Positions 12,765 to 25,534 of a stretch of DNA of 64,000 nucleotides are shown one piece after another. The stretch's first letter is position 1. The number at the start of each line of letters is the position of its first letter. The stretch comes from Eunapius fragilis (lineage: Eukaryota > Porifera > Demospongiae > Spongillida > Spongillidae): contig OY811972.1 in NCBI GenBank assembly GCA_963681505.1, positions 4,075,332-4,139,331 on the forward strand. Reading direction: 5' to 3'. The notes under the pieces are model-generated. The model made no database searches and had not been told where the DNA came from. It worked only from the letters and a program-made list of their open reading frames with translations. The translations under genes and the position numbers were made by a program.

Positions 12765-13760
12765 CTGACATGGCGGCCTCAGGCATGAGCCTGTCACAGT
12801 TGAATCACAACCCAGCTGTGTTCCATGAGGTCCAAGAGTATCTGAATAATGATAGAGGGTGTGCACCACTTCTGCCAGATGCCACAGATGACCAGCTTCA
12901 GGATAGGATTGCTGCTCATGGGTGCACCAACAAAGTGGTGTAGGAATGAAACAGCCGCCGAGTTTGGGAGGTGGAGGGAGGAGCTGAGGTGAGTAGCGAA
13001 TAAGGGTCACTTGGTGTCTGGAGGATGGTACAGAGGATCATGTCCAGCGCTTTGAAGAAGGAGAGGCATTGACGGATGCCCACCCTGTAAGTAATGGTAT
13101 AGGACCCACCCTAAGACCTATGAACATGAGATCAGCTAACACTGGAAGAGTGGATGCTAGCAGACTATCTGAAGAATGATAGGGGGTGTGCATCGCTTCC
13201 ACAGATGACCAGTATCAGGATAGGATTGCTGCTCACGGGGCATCTGTCTCCACCAATGAGGTGTAGGAATAAAACAGATGATGCCCACCTTGTAAGTAAC
13301 AGTAGTGGACCCACCCAAAGACCTATGAACATGAGATCAGCTAACACTGGAGGAGTGGATGTTAGCAGACTTATTGATGATGTTATCTGTTCCTAATTGT
13401 TTTGGAGATGTCCCCTCATTGCAGGGTAAACACAGCTCTCTCATTGCATCATATCCTTTGTGGGTTACATGAGGCATTGTTGTAACCATGTGTTATATGA
13501 CAGTCATTGATGGCACCCCTTATGTGCATCCCTGCAGAAGTAATGTGTGAGCTCACACAGGGAAGGGCTCCAGGGGCGTTATAGCAACGCACCCTGCACC
13601 CTAACCAGGACATGATCATAGGACTGGTCAGACCAGGCAAAGATGGATATGTTCAATCGCTCATGTGCCAGTGAACTCGGAAGCGGAACTTAAATGGTGA
13701 CATCAAGAGCATCCCAGAGATGAAGAAAATGACGTTAGGTTTGTGATTATACCAATGATG
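12765..13760 (+). mobile_element. Degenerate element fragments in V-ATPase intron
   Basis: Short open pieces on + include NNDRGC, ATDDQLQDRIAAHG and RGCASLPQMTS. Part of the stretch is repeated within itself (around 12860-12930 and 13170-13260). The family is not recognised. The proximity to the zinc-knuckle relic suggests one decayed retroelement. The same block is at 57917-58900. Confidence 0.4.
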
Positions 13761-14707
13761 TGCCCACTTTCACCTTCATTGAGCATATCTTCCAATAATG
13801 CAGTCTACTTTGTGTAAACAAACTACAACCACTCTAGCTTGCTGTAAACTGTGGCAATTAATGGCTGCACGAGTTAACAAACTTTTCAAATGGCACTTCC
13901 ATACGAACAGAACAAGTTACGCCTCTTAACACAAACACCATACAGTCAGTGTATACCACTGTACTTGTACAATATCATGTGATGAGGTGCATTAAACAGA
14001 ACCGATGGGACCAACCGTATCAAAGGCTATGATAAAAAACTTGCATTAATCCCACCCTCGTCTACTTACGCACAAGCGCCGTTGTAATAACTGGAGCTGT
14101 TCTGGTCCCCAGCAAGGGTGATGTTGAGACCGTAGTAATACGGACGCCAGCCTGAGCCAAACACGTTCAGAGGTTTTGCATAGATGTCGTTGTAGATGAG
14201 GCCAGTGTAGATGGAGAACATTCCCATCAGTAGTAGCAGGTACCTCCCCGAGAACAGCATGCTGAACATCTATACACGGGAGGGAAGTTATATCGCAATT
14301 TGGGTTCCAATAAGTGCACACCTCATCCTTCACTCCTCTGACTTTCTCCTGAAATATCAGCAAGGCGAGAGCAAACAGAAACATGAGCAGTCCATGGCCT
14401 GCGTCTCCAAACATGACAGCAAATAGGAAAGGGAAGGTGATGATGGTGTAGGGAGCTGAGGAGGGAGGGGGAAAGGGAGGAATGGAGGGAGTGAGGAAAA
14501 CAAAGGGAAAAGAAACAACTTGACTTACTGTTACAGACATCACTATCACCATGCAAACATTATCCAAATATGACATGCACATGCCAATACAAGTCTATTT
14601 CATTTCTCCTTTCTGGTCAGTTAACCTTGCTTTACACCACTACAGCCTTTCATTCCTATCTATCACCAGCTTTCTTGTAGAGAGACAGTTTTTATCACTT
14701 ATATGTA

Positions 14708-15190
14708 CCTATAACTCACTGGGGTTGACCTCTCTGTAGGAGACCACACATACATGTACCCATAACTCACTGGGGTTGACCTCTCTGTAGGAGGCCACAC
14801 ATACATGTACCTATAACTCACTGGGGTTGACCTCTCTGTAGGAGACCACACATATATGTACCTATGACTCACTAGGGTTGACCTCTCTGTAGGAGACCAC
14901 ACATACATGTACCTATAACTCACTAGGGTTGACCTCTCTGTAGGAGACCACACATACATGTACATGCACCTATAACTCACTAGGGTTGACCTCTCTGTAG
15001 GAGACCACACATACATGTACATGCACCTATAACTCACTGGGGTTGACCTCTCTGTAGGAGACCACACATACATGTACCTATAACTCACTGGGGTTGACCT
15101 CTCTGTAGGAGACAACACCTAAATGCACCTATAACTCACTGGGGTTGACCTCTCTGTAGGAGACAACACCTAAATGCACCTATAACTCAC
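14708..15190. repeat. 51/57-base minisatellite carrying exon end and splice donor
   Basis: Units start at 14708, 14759, 14810, 14861, 14912, 14969, 15026, 15077 and 15128, with a tenth at 15179 that is the real exon edge. Each unit on the coding strand contains the end of the V-ATPase exon (SYREVNP) followed by the donor A|GTGAGTTATAGG. The period is 51 bases, twice 57. The right gene copy has only two such units (59862 and 59913). Confidence 0.9.
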
Positions 15191-15532
15191 TAGGGTTGAC
15201 CTCTCTGTAGGAGGCCACACCATATGCATCAACGACAGCCTGGAAGCTCCCTGTGAACTTGTTTGTCCTGAAATAGGTGGGTATCTTCAGAGTGGTATGC
15301 ATCCTGTTGATGATGGAGGGCACCGTGGACCCACTCTTATCCTGCATTTGAGTGGAGGTGTGGTATGGTGAAAGGGTGGAGGTGTGGTAATGTGATGATG
15401 TATTGGTGATATGTGTTGTATGACAAGGAGAGATGAGTAACTGAAAGAAACTCACCGTCCCCCTCCTGAGGGCATCCTGGATGACTCCCATGTCATCCTC
15501 TGGGCACCAGCACTCTGCTATCAGACACTGGC

Positions 15533-15536
15533 GGGG
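15533..15536 (-). other. One-base insertion (frameshift) in dead V-ATPase copy
   Basis: A run of four G here is three G in the right copy (60474-60476). The exon is 136 bases here and 135 there, and the frame after NLDTT is lost. Confidence 0.85.
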
Positions 15537-15834
15537 TGGTGTCCAAGTTGAACTTGTCCATGTTGTGGTATATGTCCTTGATCTTGGTCACCTGAGGTGA
15601 TGATGATGGTGGTGGTGATGATGGTGGTGGTGATAGTGGTGGAGGTGATGATAATCACATGTGATATGGTGGTGATGATGAGCACACAAGATGTGGCAAT
15701 ACCCTAATCACATACGTTGGGCTATGCCCATCAGCTGGGTGTTGCTGTGGTCAACGGTGGTCCTCAGTACATTCTCCAGGTCTGTGATGTGATGCTGCAC
15801 GTCACCATGCATCCTGAGCCTGTCCACTGCTGTC

Positions 15835-16462
15835 CTGACTGGGAAGGTCAGGATCCCCCCGCCCCCTAACCCTCTGCGGGTTGAGGCACATGGTACACAG
15901 ATGTACACACTACCCATACATGGGGTTAGTGCTATGGCAGCTAGTGCTACTGAAGCATGCCAGGTATTCTTGTTGTATCCACTGCTGACCTGCTGGGACC
16001 AAAAGAAATGACCAAACCAAATAAAAACATTAAGACGGGATACTCCATTGCAGATGGCTGCACATAAGACCTCCATTTACCATCCAATAAAGCCACCCTG
16101 TGTGGATCTGGCACTAAGTTGAGCGGAGAGTTGGTATGGATGATGCTGTAGGGCTACCAACACTGCTATCAAGCTTTGGTTAACTTCTACAATGAAGCGA
16201 TTTCAAGACAAAATGATTTGTCTGATGGTTTTGAAACCCCTGATCTTATAAGAGGGCACGAGATTATAAATTTGGGTGCTTATATGGAGATTTGCCTGTA
16301 TATACCTCTGACCTGGCCTGTATTGAAATCTGATTATAAGCCCCATGAATTTAAACATGATAACTGTCTAATAACAGCAAAAAAAAAAGATGATCATAAA
16401 CCAAGACATACATTAATTATATTGATATACGTCAAATAATTTTTAATGTCTATTCTAACAAA
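15835..16462. other. Junction region, no gene seen
   Basis: Sequence beyond the right edge of the duplication. It has short open frames only and no repeat or RNA gene that I recognise. Confidence 0.4.
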
Positions 16463-17386
16463 TCAGATGTTAAATGCTACTTCCCTGGCTTCAGGATTTG
16501 TAAGCCTAAAGTTTTCTGTCTGACAGATTGGATGTGACTCAACCCTTTGTCTTATGTCTTGGAGTTGTTGTTCAGCTTGTTTCTTCTGTTGCTCTGTCTC
16601 TTGGAGAAGCTTCTTAGTGTCAAGAAGTTGTTTTTCAGTTTGCTCCTTCTGTTTCCTAGTGTCCAGAAGTTGTTGTTCTGTTTCTTCCTTCTGTTTCCTA
16701 GTGTCTTGAAGTTGTTGTTCTGCTTGTTCCTTCTGTCTCCTTGTGTCTTGGAGTAGTTTTTCAGTTTGCTCCTTCAGTTTCCTAGTGTCCTGAAGTTTTT
16801 GTTCTGTTAGTTCCTTCTGTTTCCTAGTGTCATGAAGTTGTTGTTCTGTTTCTTCCTTCTGTTTCCTAGTGTCATGAAGTTGTTGTTCTGTTTCTTCCTT
16901 CTGTTTCCTAATGTCTTGAAGTTGTTGTTCTGCTTGTTCCTTCTGTTTCCTTGTGTCTTGGAGTAGTTTTTCTGTTTGCTCCTTCTGTTTCCTAGTGTCC
17001 TGAAGTTGTTGTTCTGTTTCTTCGTTCTGTTTCCTAGTGTCTTGAAGTTGTTGTTCTGCTTGTTCCTTCTGTTTCCTTGTGTCTTGGAGTAGTTTTTCAG
17101 TTTGTTCCTTCTGCTTCCTAGTGTCCTGAAGTTTTTGTTCTGTTAGTTCCTTCTGTTTCCTAGTGTCTTGAAGTTGTTGTTCTGTTTCTTCCTTCTGTTT
17201 CCTAGTGTCTTGAAGTTGTTGTTCTGCTTGTTCCTTCTGTTTCCTTGTGTCTTGTAGTTGTTGTTCTGTTTGTTCAAGTTGATGATCTGTTTGTTCCTTC
17301 TGTTTCCTAGTGTCTTGAAGTTGTTGTTCTGTGTGACATAGTTTTTGTCTTGTTTCACGAAGGTGTTGGCTCATAGTCATGATTAC
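16463..17386 (-). CDS. Coiled-coil exon, probable C-terminus of the ankyrin protein
   Basis: A single open exon. The acceptor CAG precedes GTAATCATG at 17386 and the exon ends in a stop at 16463-16465. About 280 residues are built from near-identical 14-residue units (TEQQLQDTRKQKEQ), exactly two heptads each, encoded by a 42-base tandem repeat. Charged and Gln-rich heptads with Leu at regular spacing predict a long coiled coil. It then ends with a unique tail (VESHPICQTENFRLTNPEAR). No membrane or catalytic motif is visible. The exon starts in phase 0, like the ankyrin exons upstream at 18847 and beyond, so it could be their 3' terminal exon. That join is inferred. An alternative is an independent gene starting at one of the early Met codons. 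Confidence 0.6.
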   Translation of the reverse strand, partial: VIMTMSQHLRETRQKLCHTEQQLQDTRKQKEQTDHQLEQTEQQLQDTRKQKEQAEQQLQDTRKQKEETEQQLQDTRKQKELTEQKLQDTRKQKEQTEKLLQDTRKQKEQAEQQLQDTRKQNEETEQQLQDTRKQKEQTEKLLQDTRKQKEQAEQQLQDIRKQKEETEQQLHDTRKQKEETEQQLHDTRKQKELTEQKLQDTRKLKEQTEKLLQDTRRQKEQAEQQLQDTRKQKEETEQQLLDTRKQKEQTEKQLLDTKKLLQETEQQKKQAEQQLQDIRQRVESHPICQTENFRLTNPEAREVAFNI

Positions 17387-20300
17387 CTGATGATATGGAG
17401 ACATTAATTATCAATGCATGTTTGGTAGTGGGTAGTAAGAACACATTACTAAATCTTTTTAATTTGATTTGCTTTCATTGTACAGGACTCAAACACTATA
17501 TGCATCTGGAGGCAAGTAATGGCCTGTGCAGACCTTCATAAAGGGTACAACATGAAAGGTCACTAGTAATGAGTCAGTACAAAAAAACTGTGATGTTCAA
17601 TAAGGAGATAATATTGTCAGAGAGGTGGTGGATGAACACTTTTGCTCAATGGTGTGCTTATCTTATGTTGTACGCAGAGCTCTTTCCTAACTTAGAAAGT
17701 ACTACAATTGCTTTGTAATAGCATTTCTGTGCTGTATACTACGTTGTTGTGATGAATAAAGCTGCAGATGCTACATGTATTGCTGCCAGTGAGTGTGCTA
17801 CAAAGATCGATGTATCAGCCACTGTATATGATTTGCATATATGTACACTCTAAAGGCTACTTTTCATCTAGATGAACCTGGGTGGACAGATGTGTTCAAG
17901 AGTGTCCAAAACTCATGGTGCACAGTTCTGATATATTGGACCTTAATCCCATGCCAGCTATCCACAGGTGGAAGGGGAAATGCAAGAGTAGGAGATCTGT
18001 TTGATGATGCTTCAAACTCAGACTCAGATAATGACAGTGAAATGGAAACCTTGAATTTACCATCACAATGTACCATAAGAGAAAGCTAGCTTTAAAAAAT
18101 GCACAAAGTACTACTTAACTCTCTGGTTAATGACGCATTCATGTAATAATATTTTTATAGCTAACAAAACTCATGTGCCACATAAATGAATATGATTATT
18201 GGGTAACCGTTACGTCGACCCCTGGGATATTAGTCTTCGTATCATGCTTGTGTTTTTAAAAAATTCAATATCAATCCGGAAGTCATCCGAATTTTGAAAT
18301 CAGCACTTTATTAATCCTTTCACCACCCACAAAAATGATTTAAATTCCACTTAAGTTTAGCTTCAATTCGATGTCTAAAATGTCTGTATCAGACGAAAGT
18401 TATGAGCCTGCCGAGTTGTAGTTTATCTGGAAAAATTAATTATTCAGGAGAGGGTATTCAATTTATTAACTTCATACATGGTTAAAGTAACATTCACCCA
18501 AAGACAAACAAATACATGTATGAGTAAATGCATCATGATCTGAAGATGATGAGAAGCACGCTCCCATGCAAAGTCATAGTGGAATGATCCCCATCTATGG
18601 CCGCTATGGATACTTACATTTATGCAACCAATAACAGATTGTAGCATTAAGGCAGTTTGTATAAGTCAAATTAAGCAACATCAAAGAATATCATTTATGG
18701 TGATTTATGGTGATTGGTGGAACTCCTGGTACCGTACATGGACATTTGGTCACACCATATGCGTACATATAGTTACTTAACCTATGACTGATCATGACAG
18801 ACAATACGTGATGTACAGTAAACAGCACATACTGAATACAACACACCTCGCTGGGTGATGTCTTCAATATTTTGACTATTTCCTTCTTCACAGCATATTG
18901 CAGGGCTGATTTTCCCCACTGACAAATGGGGTTAAAATAATTCAAATTTGTGGGGTTTGGTGAATTGTCACACAGATGTACTGAATGCTATCCTGCTGAT
19001 AACAATATGGCAGCTACATACATCCCAGGTGTGTGCATTAATGAAATAATGTATTCTTACTCTTCTCTCTATGCATATACAAATAAGCATTACAGGAGGG
19101 ATATAATTAATGTCAATTGTCCTGAATGTCCACCCGGGGGTACAATTGGACACCCTGGCTGACAGCAAAAATAGTTTTTGCCGTTCGGTCATGGAAGGGA
19201 TCTAGTGGCATTTAACGGTACCGGCTTATAGAACAAGTCTTTCTAGGATCGGGCCGAGATAAGTAAGGCTTAAATCCTTTCGATACCCGTAAAACGAGCC
19301 GTGCTAGTGGACCTATCCATTACGCTCCGTGCGGTACGTACATATCGTGTACGAGCCACGTAAGGTAAGTTTTTTTTTGCCAACGTTCATACAGATAGTA
19401 AAATAGCTGTTTCTCTGGACTAGTGTTTGTCAACAAAAGATGATAGAGAGCTTTCAGCTGTCTGTTTAGGCCTATGTTTAAAAGGTCATGTACGATGTTC
19501 TTTTAAACATAGCCCTACCAGCAAACAGACAGCTGAAAGCTCTCTATCACCTTTTGTTGACAAACACTAGTCCAGAGAAACAGCTATTTTACTATCTGTA
19601 TGAACGTTGGCAAAAAAAACTTACATGTACCTTACGTGGCTCGTATACGATATGTACGTACCGCACGGAGCGTAATGGATAGGTCCACTAGCACGGCTCG
19701 TTTTACGGGTATCGAAAGGATTTAAGCCTTACTTATCTCGGCCCGATCCTAGAAAGATTTGTTCTATAAGCCGGTACCGTTAAATGCCACTAGGTCCCTT
19801 CCATGACCGAACGGCAAAAACTTTTTTTGCTGTCCACCCGGGTGTCCAATTGTACCCCCGGGTGGACATTCAGGACAATAGACATTAAGGATGATTATTA
19901 TAACATCACTAGCGTGTCCCCGTGAAAAATCACGGGCTGATTATTCGTCTCGGTGTCATTCGTCTCGCTTTTCATTTGCCAATACTATAATTTCCATCGT
20001 ACGTACGTACGTCCGCGTAACTCATTTATATACTCGGCCTAGCGCCTATTGGTTGCTAGGTATGTACGCGTACCTAGCTACCAATAGGAACGACCACCTC
20101 CCACACAAAAGGCGGTCGCAATGACAGCTGGTTTCCACTTCACATTTAATGTCTAAATTTTTTCAATATTTCTTGAATTCAAAGTTGGGGGAGGGGGGAA
20201 CTGCATAAGTTCATTTGGTAAAACGGGCTGATTATTCGTCTCGCTGTCATTCGTCTCGCTTTTCATTTGCCAGATGAACAGTTGTCAACCTCCTAGCTCC

Positions 20301-23300
20301 TCTTTTTTTACCGGCTGTTTTACCAAATGTTGCATATATAGTTCTAACATACGGTTTACTACGCAACCTCTATAACATACCCGCGCAATTGCAGAGAGTA
20401 ACTACATGTTCTCGGCCTGTACGATGAGACTTGAGAGTGAACCACAATAGCGTTCATTTATTCTTTCGGCACTTATGCAGTTCCCCCCTCCCCCCACTTT
20501 GAATTCAAGAAATATTGAAAAAATTTAGACATTAAATGTGAAGTGGAAACCAGCTGTCATTGCGACCGCCTTTTGTGTGGGAGGTGGTCGTTTCTATTGG
20601 TAGCTAGGTACGTGTACATACCTAGCAACCAATAGGCGCTCGGCCGAGTATATAAATGAGTTACGCGGACGTACGTACGTACGTACGTACGGACGTACGT
20701 TCGTACGTACGGACGTACGTACGTACGATGGAAATTATAGTATTAGATTATGACATATGGAAGACAAAGATGTGTTGAATATGGCAATGGACAATATGCA
20801 TCTAATAGAGTATAATAAGAGTGATGTATGCCAACCTTGTCAGTGTGACTGATAGTAGCTCCTGCTTCTATGAGTGATTTCACCACCTCAACATGTCCCT
20901 TCATACTTGCTATCATCAATGGACTCCAACCATCCTGTAATACAAATGTGATCATAACAGGAAGGGATTTAGTGATGTGGACAAGGAGAGTGTTGGGTGC
21001 AAAATACAGTTATGGTAGTACAAAATACAGTTATGGTAGTACAAAATACAGTTATGGTAGTACAAAATACAGTTATGGTAGTACAAAATACAGTTATGGT
21101 AGTACAAAATACAGTTATGGTAGTACAAAATACAGTTATGGTAGTACAAAATACAGTTATGGTAGTACAAAATACAGTTATGGTAGTACAAAATACAGTT
21201 ATGGTAGTACAAAATACAGTTATGGTAGTACAAAATACAGTTATGGTAGTACAAAATACAGTTATGGTAGTACAAGATACAGTTATGGTAGTACAAAATA
21301 CAGTTATGGTAGTACAAAATACAGTTATGGTAGTACAAAATACAGTTATGGTAGTACAAAATACAGTTATGGTAGTACAAAATACAGTTATGGTAGTACA
21401 AAATACAGTTATGGTGGTACAAAATACAGTTATGGTAGTACAAAATACAGTTATGGTAGTACAAAATACAGTTATGGTAACATAAAAATATACAGCAAGT
21501 TTGCTAAAGAACGCAACGCTTTAAAATCCCTACAGTAACGCAGGATTGAAATTTCTTTAATGTACATGTTGCAGTAGGTAGGCAAATACCAATTAGATAT
21601 AAGCGGTTAAGTAACTGCATTAAATCCCAAATATTCAAAGCCCTCTATTAACAAAGTTATTCAAGAATGCAAATACGATAATTGATTTTAATAACTAATA
21701 AGGAACACATGATCTGGGTATGAGGTAGAACATTATTGATTAAGGTTCAATAGTGAGTTATTAATATTTAAGATTTGCTTTAAAGTTATTAAGGTCGAAG
21801 CTGTTATGTGGTAATTACCATCATAAATTATTCCAGTATAAAATGAAGTACAAACCACTATTTGATGTAGTAATGGATTATTTAATGGTGCATTATTAAA
21901 ACCTCAAACTTAAAACGTTGTGGTCATATGAAGTTTGATTTGTTGTTTTGAATATTAGCTAGTAAAATGCCAATCAAATTTTATCAAAGTCTCATCAATT
22001 TTATTCTGCAGTTTATTTACTAATTAAAAGTTGCCGTAAATTGTTTTGTCAATTTGTTCATTGCAGGCTATTTTATTCTATCTTTTGAACTGCCGCTAAA
22101 GATAAACGAGTTGTAACAATGCGGTTCGTATTTGACTAAACGTGGTTATTGTACATTCATAAATTCATTTAGATTGACAATCCGATTAAGAAATTATATT
22201 AATTTAAAAGCGTTGCGCTCTTTCGCAAAGACCCTGTATAATAAAAACGTGGTTGAATCATTACAACTCATGGAGAAGGGCCAGTGGAGGGGTTTTTAAT
22301 GATGGACAAATTTATTCCTCTGGTAATCATTGGCAGACATATATGAATGGCTATTGAGAGCTCAGCTAATCACACCAAAGAGCAACAATGAATAGCCCAC
22401 GACCATCACAGCAGTGAGGGTCTGAACTAATCCTTTTTGTGGAGGCAGAGGTGGGGTGAAGTGTGTCCTGCTGTAATATGCCACTTCACAGCTTCACAAT
22501 GAGATTGTTACAAGATCCCCTCCCATCACACACACCTTGGTGGCCCAATCAATATGCATGCGGCATGTGCACACATGTGAATGTGTGGACGTGTATTACG
22601 AGTATGAGTGTGTGTGTGTGCATAGGGAAGGTGGATGGAGGGTGACTTATAATTGCTTCGTCATGCTACAAGAAATATACACTACTGCAGCAAGGTACAT
22701 GTATGTGTAACATTGCGATGAATGGTTTGGATGACATATGGTGTGTACTAATAAGGGTATTATGGACCAGAGTTGAACGTGAGCAGGGGCGCATGCAGGA
22801 TATAATGCCTAAGCTATATTATAGGAGGCATACCTAGTAATACGGGGCATACCGGACTGTCCGGCATCAGACGGCAACGTTACATATGTGTGCATGGTGT
22901 ACATGTACATGTTGGGTACTGAGCATAATGGAGTCCCATTTCTCGCACACACCTGTCCACACACATACACACATACACACACCAACTATGAAAAGCCCTA
23001 AAAGAATTCTCAAGTCATATTTGTATAAGCAATTGTGCCAATGTAAAATCCTCACCTTGTCCTTGTAATATTTTTATATTAGGGAGGGGGGGGGGGGTGT
23101 TATAACTTGATAGGGAGAGTGACCAAATATGTCAACTTACGACCACATTTGTGATTAGATAAGAACCAAAATACAAGACATGCACAATTTATACACACAC
23201 ACATAGACATACACACATGCACACACACACACACACACACACAGACCAGGACATACATGTTTACACAGAAGGATGGACACACACATGGTATCACAGACAG

Positions 23301-25498
23301 TCACACACACAAAGACAATACCCATTAATGACCAAGGCAGGTACATGTAGATGACTGCAGACATTACAATCGTGGTTAAAAAATTATAAGAATGACCTAA
23401 TATTGTAAGGTTTGTTTCCTCACTTATATAGTCTAGGATGCACAAGGGGGCGAGGGAAATTGCTCCCCACCACACACACACACACACACACACACCTTTG
23501 TCATTCAACACCATGAAGGCATACAGGGGGAGGGATAGTGTGCTACACATCTCACATTTAGGTGAGGCCATTCCTCCCCACCTCCACCTATATAGTGACA
23601 TGACCATTACTTGCACCCTCTCTCCTCCCACCTTGAAATACCTTCCTATGTGCACACCAATCCCCAGCCACCCCTCAGAGATATAGTGAAACCTATGGGT
23701 AGCCTTGAGTGCATGGTTTCATGGTCAAAAGAAGTACAATGTATTTTACTCGATAATATATACTTTATAAGTTTTACTTTATATCCTTTAGCCTGATGTG
23801 TCATACGTGTACATGTAACAGAACCATTGTGAAAAGTTATTAATGCCATGGGTGTACTTTCAGACCATTTCTATCTAGCTCGAGTTCTTTAAACCTCTAA
23901 CCACAAGAGCTGGTTGGGTCTTAGCATAAGGTATGCACAAGTTGGTATGAGGAATATGTGGATGATGAGCTCATGTAAGGTTGTGATAATAAGAGAATGA
24001 TGTAAAAGAACACAGCCCAGTGCAAAGCTGGTGGGACCAGGTGGGTGGATAGAACCACATGACATGGATGTACAGCACCTACAGCCCCAAGGAACCAGGA
24101 GCTATTGTCTTGGTATGCCTTCATACATGTACACATGTACCTACTGGTACTTGGATGTAAATGTACATAAGTACACACCACACAAATGGAGCCTCCCCCA
24201 CCCCCACTCTTCAACCAGCTGATGACATGATGATGGTGGATCCAGGTGAGGGAAAGTGGGTGCCCATAGAACCACTTCTTGATAACCAGTTATATTGCAT
24301 ACTGACAGAACCCTCTCCAATCCAATACCATCCCCAGCCCCACATCTCAATACATATCCAAGTACATAAGATATGTGCATGTGTACAGAAATGTTACCTG
24401 TATACAATACATTTATTAAACCTTGCAATAAGAAGTCAATGTGTACATGTACATGTATAAGATCATAACACCATATCACTTACATCTGATGTTGCTATAT
24501 TTACATCAGCACCTGCTCCCACCAAGGTCTGCACTACATCATGATGACCCTTCTGACTTGCCACATACAATGGAGTTGTATTGTTCTGGTAAGGAGTGAA
24601 GGAATAGAACAAATCAAACATACATGTCATGTAACCATCTCCATGCATGTTTACAGCAGTATGCGAAAGACATCTCCAAAATGAATACGTGTAGGTGGGA
24701 TGAAGTGTGGTGTGTATGTCTATTTTCTCCGGTTGTAAGATGCCACTTCACAGCTTCACAATTATAAGAGCCCCTCCCATCACACACCCCTGGGTGGCCC
24801 AATCAATATGCGTGTGTCTGTATGTGCATGTGCACATATGTGAGTGTGTGGACGAGTGTGAGTGTGTGAGTGTGTGCATAGGGGAGGTGGGATGGAGGGT
24901 GACTTATAATTGCTTTGTCGTGCTGCAAGAAACATACGCTACTGCAGCAAGGTATGTGTGCATGGTGTACATGTACATGTTGGGTACTGAGCATAATGGA
25001 GTCCCATTTCTCGCACACATCTGTCCACACACATACAAACACCACCTATGAGAAGCCAGAAGAGAAATCTCTAGTCATATTTGCATGAGCAATTGTGCCA
25101 ATATGAAATCCTAACCTTGTGCTTGTCATTTATTTATTTTAGGGAGGGGGGGGGGTGTTATAATTTGATAAAGAGAGCCACCAAATATGTTACCTTATGA
25201 CCACATTTGTGGTTAGAAAAGAACCAATATACAAGACATGCACAATTTATACACACACACACACACACAGAGACCAGGACAGACATGAATACACAGAAGG
25301 ATAGACACACACATGGTATCACAGACAGTCACACACACAAAGACAATACCCATTAATGACCAAGGCAGGTACATGTAGATGACTGCACACATTATAATCG
25401 TGGTTAAATTAATATAAGAATGACCTAATATTGTAAGGTTTGTTTCCTCACTTATATAGTTTAGGATGCACAAGGGGACGAGGGAAATTGCTCCCCCA

Positions 25499-25534
<36 letters not shown>

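Noticed and set aside
14699-15118. Minus-strand frame made of 17-residue repeats
   Set aside because: This is the donor minisatellite read through; it is intronic and in a dead gene copy.
18968-19192. Short minus-strand frame beside the first palindrome
   Set aside because: It overlaps the palindrome arm and has no domain, start context or splice support.
20870-21538. Long open frames on both strands over the 21-base array
   Set aside because: A unit length divisible by three and free of stops opens several frames at once. There is no domain, no splice support and composition follows the repeat.
24031-24460. Repeated plus-strand frames (GPGGWIEPHDMDVQHLQ and similar) in nine ankyrin blocks
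   Set aside because: Conserved only because the intron blocks were duplicated; they are cut by stops at the same places and have no recognised domain.
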